Part shown: in pieces, positions 7,995-11,350 of the stretch
Numbering within the stretch: the first letter of the stretch is position 1
Layout of the letters: each line of letters begins with the position of its first letter
Source: GWF2-43-63 sp964559205
GTDB lineage: Bacteria > Bacteroidota > Bacteroidia > Bacteroidales > DTU049
DNA: 11,350 nt
Direction of reading: 5' to 3'
Assembly: GCA_964559205.1 (NCBI GenBank)
Contig: CAZLHV010000100.1
Location: 1 to 11,350, forward strand
The notes under the pieces: generated by a model
What the model was told of the DNA's origin: nothing
What the model saw: only the letters and a program-made list of their open reading frames with translations
Database searches by the model: none
Position numbers and translations under genes: made by a program

Positions 7995-8123
7995 ATAATT
8001 AATTTCATAAACGAACATTGCATTTTATGATTTGCCACATTCATGCGTACAATTTGACGATTGATATTAATTTAAATACCAACCGATTCTCTTTCCCATT
8101 ATCGCCGCATATCGAGCTTATAG

Positions 8124-8318
8124 CCAACTATTCCTCTCCAAATAGTGATCACATTGCCAATCCAATTCGTTCAAAATGCATATCGGGATTTTATCAAATC
8201 TTCATCTCAACGAGAAACCATAAATCGCCTTTATGAGAATGATGCATTGAATCGGTTCGATGCAGATTTTCCCCAGCTAACCATAATGGCAGTTAGAGAA
8301 AAGCTGGAGCAGCCATAA
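8124..8318 (+). pseudogene. Possible decayed reading frame (C-terminal fragment), unidentified
   Basis: This frame has no start codon near its 5' end: a TAG at 8121-8123 precedes it and it closes with TAA at 8316-8318. It reads as a plausible protein tail (NAYRDFIKSSSQRETINRLYENDALNRF, here only described by its parts: charged, helix-forming, ending MAVREKLEQP). The composition looks coding, with balanced charges and few rare residues, but I recognise no family. It lies directly against the barrel-gene remnant and in a different frame from it. It may be the leftover of an unrelated gene, or chance. No start, promoter or ribosome site supports an intact gene. Confidence 0.25.
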
Positions 8319-8455
8319 CAGAATTCATCTGGAAATTCAGCATTCAACGCACGCTGGGATCCAACATGCAACTCAACTTCATCTACGATGGCCGCGCCAG
8401 CGAAGGCAACCCTGTGGTGCATACTGGAAATTTGCATGTGAGGGTGTTTTTCTAA
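8297..8455 (+). pseudogene. Remnant of the 3' end of a paralogue of the large barrel gene
   Basis: In the frame ending with TAA at 8453-8455, the last 43 codons match the C-terminus of the 1151-residue barrel protein at 34 of 43 residues by my hand alignment. The match includes SIQRTLGSNMQLNF, SEGNPV, HTGN and the terminal VRVFF. The frame is open only back to a TAG at 8294-8296, and recognisable similarity starts near 8324, so the rest of the gene is gone. Many of the DNA differences are synonymous (for example the codons in the LGSNMQL stretch). This suggests that the source was a separate, functional paralogue that diverged under selection before being truncated, not a fresh duplication of the neighbour. 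A 31-bp direct repeat starts eight bases after its stop. Confidence 0.85.
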
Positions 8456-8462
8456 ATTTGTA

Positions 8463-8493
8463 GCTCACGCAAACACCAAGTGAAGCTCAAAAA
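8463..8493. repeat. 31-bp direct repeat, left copy
   Basis: This copy starts GCTCACGCAAAC and ends TGAAGCTCAAAAA. It matches the copy at 10311-10341 in the same orientation at 29 of 31 positions, differing only by two A/G transitions. It follows directly after the barrel-gene remnant and marks the left edge of the AT-rich island. Confidence 0.85.
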
Positions 8494-8517
8494 GATGTAA
8501 TATTGAGGTGCATTTAT

Positions 8518-8525
8518 TATCTTTG
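8518..8525 (+). promoter_or_regulatory. Bacteroidota -7 promoter box upstream of the HEPN gene
   Basis: The bases TATCTTTG match TAnnTTTG exactly. The box is 78 bases before the ATG at 8604, giving a leader of about 70 bases. It lies just inside the left 31-bp repeat, so the gene may carry its own promoter within the island. Confidence 0.5.
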
Positions 8526-8603
8526 TGAGTTTGAAGTTCAAAAGTGATGAAAAACCGCGAATAGCAAATCATTGACTTTGTCAAAATAAATTGTGAATGT
8601 AAC

Positions 8604-9128
8604 ATGGATAGAAAAACGACATCTAAAGTATTTTTAGAGCAGATGAAACAACAAATAGAAACAGAGGGGGTTAATTTAATTTATGAATTCTTTGTAACAT
8701 TTTCTCGCTTTGAATTTGCATTAAAAGCATCTGGCTTTGCCAAAGGAGATGTTACCAGAGTAAAGCCTGATTGGGATAAGTTTACAAGTATTATCGAAGA
8801 AAATTTCGAAAATGCAATCAAAACGAAGACGGTTTCTAGGGCAATAGAATACTTGACTAATCATCCACCTAAACGACAAAATTATGCGAATGGGGTATTA
8901 GGATGGAAGGCAATAGACCAACACACAGATGGATCAATTGTTTTCCATTTAAGCTCATCTATTAGGACAATAAGAAATAATCTCTTTCATGGAGGCAAGT
9001 TTAATGGCATTTACGAAAAAGATACTTCAAGAAATTATCTCCTTTTAAAACACTCAATTGCAGTGCTTGACTTTTGGCTTGAATTTAACAATTCAGTCAA
9101 GGTGAAATTTCTTGAACAAATTTCTTAG
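8604..9128 (+). CDS. Solitary HEPN-domain-like protein
   Basis: The 174-residue protein is soluble, alpha-helical in look and has no signal peptide. The key feature is R124-N-N-L-F-H129, the R-x4-H motif of HEPN domains, set in SIRTIRNNLFHGGKF. In many HEPN proteins this pair forms the active site of a metal-independent RNase. An N-terminal helix with FVTFSRFEFALKASGF (residues about 30-45) is also typical of HEPN proteins such as the pEK499_p136 group, to which I would tentatively assign it. HEPN proteins act as toxins, defence RNases or, when inactive, as RNA-binding scaffolds. No MNT-type nucleotidyltransferase or other antitoxin lies beside it: the next gene is a convergent lipoprotein gene. 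The gene is more AT-rich than the conserved genes on either side and is flanked at a distance by direct repeats, which suggests transfer. Function beyond the fold is inference. Confidence 0.7.
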   Translation: MDRKTTSKVFLEQMKQQIETEGVNLIYEFFVTFSRFEFALKASGFAKGDVTRVKPDWDKFTSIIEENFENAIKTKTVSRAIEYLTNHPPKRQNYANGVLGWKAIDQHTDGSIVFHLSSSIRTIRNNLFHGGKFNGIYEKDTSRNYLLLKHSIAVLDFWLEFNNSVKVKFLEQIS

Positions 9129-9268
9129 TATTTGATAGGAATTTATTAAGTAATATAGAGAATACTAGCTGGAATTACAAGATTTAAAGAATAGTTACAG
9201 ACTCTTCTTGAGCACAATAAATTGATGTTGCATCAATAATTGCCGTTAAGTACTATCTCCATCACTTC
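9129..9268. other. Convergent intergenic spacer with small hairpin
   Basis: This AT-rich spacer lies between the HEPN and lipoprotein stop codons. It contains a 7-bp inverted repeat, ATTGATG/CATCAAT with a 3-base loop, at 9221-9237. The stem is AT-rich and no T-run follows on either strand, so at best it is a weak bidirectional terminator. No gene is visible. Confidence 0.4.
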
Positions 9269-10030
9269 TTATAATCTAATGAACAACGAATAAATTGCAA
9301 GTATTAGCGCAATAAAACCAATAATGATACTTGCTATTGCAAATCCTTTCCCCTTGTGCTCTTGAGCAGATTTCTTCAATTTACTTATACTAATATATCC
9401 AAAAACTATTGCAACCAATCCAAATAATCCAGAAACCCCCATACTCAATCCAAGTAAGACAAAAGAAGGTACGGAAATAATAAAACCTGTTAAGCCAAAT
9501 CCTTCTACACTCTCTCTCTTTTTAGTCTCTTCAACTAATTTTTCAGCGAAAACTTCCTTTTGCCCATTTACATATTTGATAAACAACACATCACTCTTTG
9601 AAACCACATAAGTTGGCCCACTTAAATTATCACATCTAATATACTTAATCTCATTTGTTGAAACTTCAGTAACTTTAGCAAAAATCTCATCCCCGTTTCT
9701 CATAACAATTAAATCGCAATCCTCACAGCCTGCTAACGTAGTAGAATTCTTGCGAATTTGGTTTGTATCTTTGCTATTAGAAAACTCCAAGTTTTGCTTC
9801 TCTGTTGAACAAAGCACAATAGCAGTGTCAACTATTAGGTTTGCATGTTCGAGGGAATAATCTATCTTTCGATTGATAAAAAAGTCAAGATTGCGCGGTT
9901 TTATGTTTTCAGATGATTGTTTTCCTATCACGAAAACACCTGGCAAATAATGTCTTTTTTCGATCGCACATGAAGTTGTCAAAAGAACAACTATATTTAA
10001 TGCCAGCACAATGTTGTAGAAATTTTTCAT
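9269..10030 (-). CDS. DUF4190-type membrane-anchored lipoprotein, Bacteroidota family
   Basis: I choose the ATG at 10030 rather than the upstream frame start at 10072. From there the protein begins MKNFYNIVLALNIVVLLTTSC, a lipoprotein signal peptide with C21 as the lipid-attachment residue; the longer form would bury it. The 253-residue product then has CAIEKRHYLPGVFV, a KR-Y-x-x-G motif common after the lipid cysteine in this phylum. A small domain follows at about residues 105-162 (DLIVMRNGDEIFAKVTEV, then GPTYVVSKSDVLFIKY). I know that domain from many uncharacterised Bacteroidota proteins that pair it with a DUF4190 tail. The C-terminus has DUF4190-like hydrophobic helices at about 178-216 and 229-252. 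The domain order is recognised; the function is unknown. It may sense or respond to envelope conditions, which is inference. It is AT-rich like the HEPN gene and lies in the same repeat-flanked island. Confidence 0.78.
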   Translation of the reverse strand: MKNFYNIVLALNIVVLLTTSCAIEKRHYLPGVFVIGKQSSENIKPRNLDFFINRKIDYSLEHANLIVDTAIVLCSTEKQNLEFSNSKDTNQIRKNSTTLAGCEDCDLIVMRNGDEIFAKVTEVSTNEIKYIRCDNLSGPTYVVSKSDVLFIKYVNGQKEVFAEKLVEETKKRESVEGFGLTGFIISVPSFVLLGLSMGVSGLFGLVAIVFGYISISKLKKSAQEHKGKGFAIASIIIGFIALILAIYSLFIRL

Positions 10031-10069
10031 TGAAACAATTTTAATTAAACAACTTATTGAAAAGTATCG

Positions 10070-10077
10070 CAAATATT
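10070..10077 (-). promoter_or_regulatory. Possible -7 promoter box for the lipoprotein gene
   Basis: The minus strand reads AATATTTG, one mismatch from TAnnTTTG, 39 bases before the chosen ATG at 10030. It lies upstream of the alternative start at 10072 too, but too close for that start to have a leader, which weakly favours the shorter protein. Confidence 0.35.
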
Positions 10078-10310
10078 TCCAAGTTCGAGAGAATCATGTT
10101 GAAATTCAAATATTAAACATTCAGCAACCTATCAACATAACCGCTCTATTCTATATGCAAACGTATCAAATTATTTCAACAAAAGAGAAATATCTTAAAT
10201 ATTTTTGTATTAAAAGAAAAATAATTGTTGTGAACTTAGAATTAAAAATCACATGCTACTTTCGAAACGTAATATAGTTGATTTGTAATTGGTGCCTGTT
10301 AGGAGTTTAA
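10078..10310. other. AT-rich intergenic stretch, no gene seen
   Basis: This segment lies between the lipoprotein promoter and the right 31-bp repeat. It is very AT-rich with frequent stops in all frames. I see no RNA gene, terminator or convincing open frame. Confidence 0.5.
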
Positions 10311-10341
10311 GCTCACGCAAACGCCAAATGAAGCTCAAAAA
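10311..10341. repeat. 31-bp direct repeat, right copy
   Basis: This copy starts GCTCACGCAAAC and ends TGAAGCTCAAAAA, like the left copy at 8463-8493, with two transitions between them. It lies about 70 bases before the 32-bp tandem units upstream of the ATPase gene. The two copies bracket about 1.8 kb containing the HEPN and lipoprotein genes. Confidence 0.85.
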
Positions 10342-10410
10342 AGGCGAAAACAGAGCTTTATCCGGCTAAAACATGAGCCTGAAACTGCAAATTAATAATA
10401 TTTATGTCGG

Positions 10411-10506
10411 ATTTCGCCGTAATATTTGGAATTCAATTCCAATTTTCACCGTGTTTTTTGGACTTATATTCCAATTTTCGCCGTATTTTTTGGATTTCAA
10501 AGAAAA
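10411..10506 (+). repeat. Three 32-bp tandem units upstream of the ATPase gene
   Basis: Units begin at 10411, 10443 and 10475, exactly 32 bases apart. The shared core is TTTcgCCGTnnTTTTTGGA, found at the start of each unit. Units 1 and 2 agree at 24 of 32 positions; unit 3 matches well over its first 26 bases and then degenerates. Units 1 and 2 both end ATTCCAA, and unit 1 contains the perfect inverted repeat GGAATT-C-AATTCC at 10428-10440. A 32-bp period is three helical turns, so the cores face the same side of the DNA. The core of unit 3 overlaps the -33 element of the ATPase promoter, which fits a set of operator or activator sites. They are too short and unspaced to be a CRISPR array. 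Confidence 0.75.
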
Positions 10507-10520
10507 AGATCGTATATTTG
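10489..10520 (+). promoter_or_regulatory. Bacteroidota promoter for the ATPase gene (-33 and -7)
   Basis: A TTTG at 10489-10492 serves as the -33 element and TATATTTG at 10513-10520 is an exact -7 box, with a 20-base spacer between them. This is the best promoter match in the window. It ends 19 bases before the ATG at 10540. The -33 element lies inside the third 32-bp repeat unit. Confidence 0.7.
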
Positions 10521-10539
10521 CTTCCGGAAATCTGCATAT

Positions 10540-11350
10540 ATGAAGTACAGACAAATAGGCAATTACGCAAAAAAAATCAGTAAATCCGGGCTAGGAAGGA
10601 TTCTTATTTTCACGGGTGCCCGGCAGACTGGTAAAACAACGCTTGTCAAAAAGCTGTTTCCTGATTATGCCTATTTATCAATCGAAGACCCTCTTACCAG
10701 AGCAGATTTCACAGGCCTTACAGCAGCCCGATGGCATACACTTTATCCAAAAGCCATACTCGATGAGATTCAGAAAGAACCGGTTTTGATTGAAAGCATC
10801 AAAGCCGTGTACGATCAGTTTTCCGAACCGCGCTACATTTTACTTGGCTCCAGCCAGTTGCTTCTCATGGAAAAAGTGAGCGAGAGTCTTGCCGGACGAT
10901 GTGTCATTATCGAAATGTTTCCATTGACACTGCCCGAAATAAAAGCAGATGATCCGGAAAAATCGCAGCTGTCACTGTTTCAGAAAATGCTTAACAATCC
11001 CGGTCAGAAAATGGATTTTTATCCATCCTTTAATCTGGATCCGGAAATGGCAAAAAAACAAACAGCCTACTCACATTATTGCACTTTCGGTGGCTACCCT
11101 GCACTCACTGACACACAATTATCAGATGAACAGAAATACATCTGGATAGGTCAATATGTAAGAACCTATCTTGAACGTGATATTCGCGATCTGGCATCCT
11201 TTCGCGAACTTGAACCATTTGTTATTCTTCAGCGGGCTCTTGCCGTACAGACTTCACAAACAATCAACGCTTCAACACTCGCCACCCAAACCGGCCTCAG
11301 CGTAAAAACAGTTCAACGATATATTCAATATCTGAATATCAGCTACCAAA
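10540..11350 (+). CDS. AAA_14/DUF4143 family ATPase (partial, 3' end outside window)
   Basis: The visible 270 residues are open to the right edge of the window. The Walker A motif is GARQTGKT at residues 26-33, Walker B is ILDE at 73-76 (followed by IQKEP), and a sensor-like strand YILLGSSQLLLMEKVSESLAGR runs from 99 to 120. This is the standard start of an AAA_14 P-loop ATPase. Downstream, YCTFGGYPAL and YVRTYLERDIRDL (about residues 190-225) are DUF4143 landmarks. A winged-helix-like segment follows near 250-268 (TLATQTGLSVKTVQRYIQYL). Complete members are usually about 380-400 residues, so roughly 120 are missing. These proteins are widespread and often strain-variable in Bacteroidota; their function is unclear, with DNA-linked or stress roles suggested. 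The gene has a strong promoter with 32-bp tandem repeats and sits just outside the repeat-flanked island. Confidence 0.92.
   Translation, partial: MKYRQIGNYAKKISKSGLGRILIFTGARQTGKTTLVKKLFPDYAYLSIEDPLTRADFTGLTAARWHTLYPKAILDEIQKEPVLIESIKAVYDQFSEPRYILLGSSQLLLMEKVSESLAGRCVIIEMFPLTLPEIKADDPEKSQLSLFQKMLNNPGQKMDFYPSFNLDPEMAKKQTAYSHYCTFGGYPALTDTQLSDEQKYIWIGQYVRTYLERDIRDLASFRELEPFVILQRALAVQTSQTINASTLATQTGLSVKTVQRYIQYLNISYQ

Noticed and set aside
8018..8236. 72-codon open frame on the plus strand in the pseudogene region
   Set aside because: Its sequence is patternless, and the neighbouring frame over 8124-8318 looks more like genuine coding remnant.
8231..8437. 68-codon open frame on the minus strand
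   Set aside because: It is the antisense shadow of the barrel-gene remnant, whose plus-strand frame matches a real protein.
9221..9237. Hairpin between the HEPN and lipoprotein genes as a true bidirectional terminator
   Set aside because: The stem is only seven AT-rich pairs and no T-run follows on either strand, so I list it only as a weak candidate.
8604..10030. HEPN protein and lipoprotein as a toxin-antitoxin pair
   Set aside because: They are convergent, not an operon, and the second is a lipidated membrane protein with no antitoxin-like domain.
8463..10341. 31-bp repeats as insertion-sequence ends or att sites
   Set aside because: They are direct rather than inverted, no transposase or integrase lies between them, and neither touches the tRNA gene, so there is no specific evidence for either.
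10411..10506. 32-bp tandem units considered as a CRISPR array
   Set aside because: The units are contiguous with no spacers, diverge from one another, and no cas genes are present.

Overview
The window looks like a chromosomal segment of a member of the Bacteroidota. The evidence is consistent across it. There are Bacteroidota-type -7 promoter boxes (TAnnTTTG) ahead of nearly every gene and almost no Shine-Dalgarno sequences. There is a secreted protein with a type IX secretion (T9SS) C-terminal sorting domain, a lipoprotein of a Bacteroidota-typical family, and a tRNA without an encoded CCA end. I cannot name a genus.

Region 1 (1-2404) is housekeeping. It holds the 5' end of a ribulose-phosphate 3-epimerase-like gene running off the left edge and an uncharacterised seven-helix membrane protein (DUF6629-like). 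These are followed by rlmN on the minus strand, preceded by a tRNA-Ala(GGC) gene. An intrinsic terminator sits between tRNA and rlmN and ends two bases before the rlmN start codon, so the two genes probably share a promoter and rlmN depends on readthrough.

Region 2 (2513-7994) holds two large, convergent cell-surface genes. One encodes a 1151-residue predicted outer-membrane beta-barrel protein. The other encodes a 636-residue secreted DUF2341/glycine-rich protein with a T9SS sorting domain. They share a terminator hairpin.

Region 3 (about 8000-10540) is an accessory, decayed stretch. It contains a short remnant of the 3' end of a paralogue of the large barrel gene, then a 31-bp sequence that recurs 1.85 kb further on as a direct repeat. 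Between the two copies lie an AT-rich solitary HEPN-type protein and a DUF4190-type lipoprotein. This layout suggests a small acquired or rearranged island.

Region 4 (10411-11350) begins with three 32-bp tandem units. The last overlaps the -33 element of a clear promoter that drives an AAA_14/DUF4143 ATPase, whose 3' end lies outside the window.

The strongest leads for something undescribed are the phased 32-bp repeats controlling the ATPase gene, the repeat-flanked island with a lone HEPN protein, the tRNA-terminator-rlmN arrangement, and the large barrel family with its pseudogenised paralogue tail. I found no CRISPR array, insertion-sequence transposase or complete known defence system.
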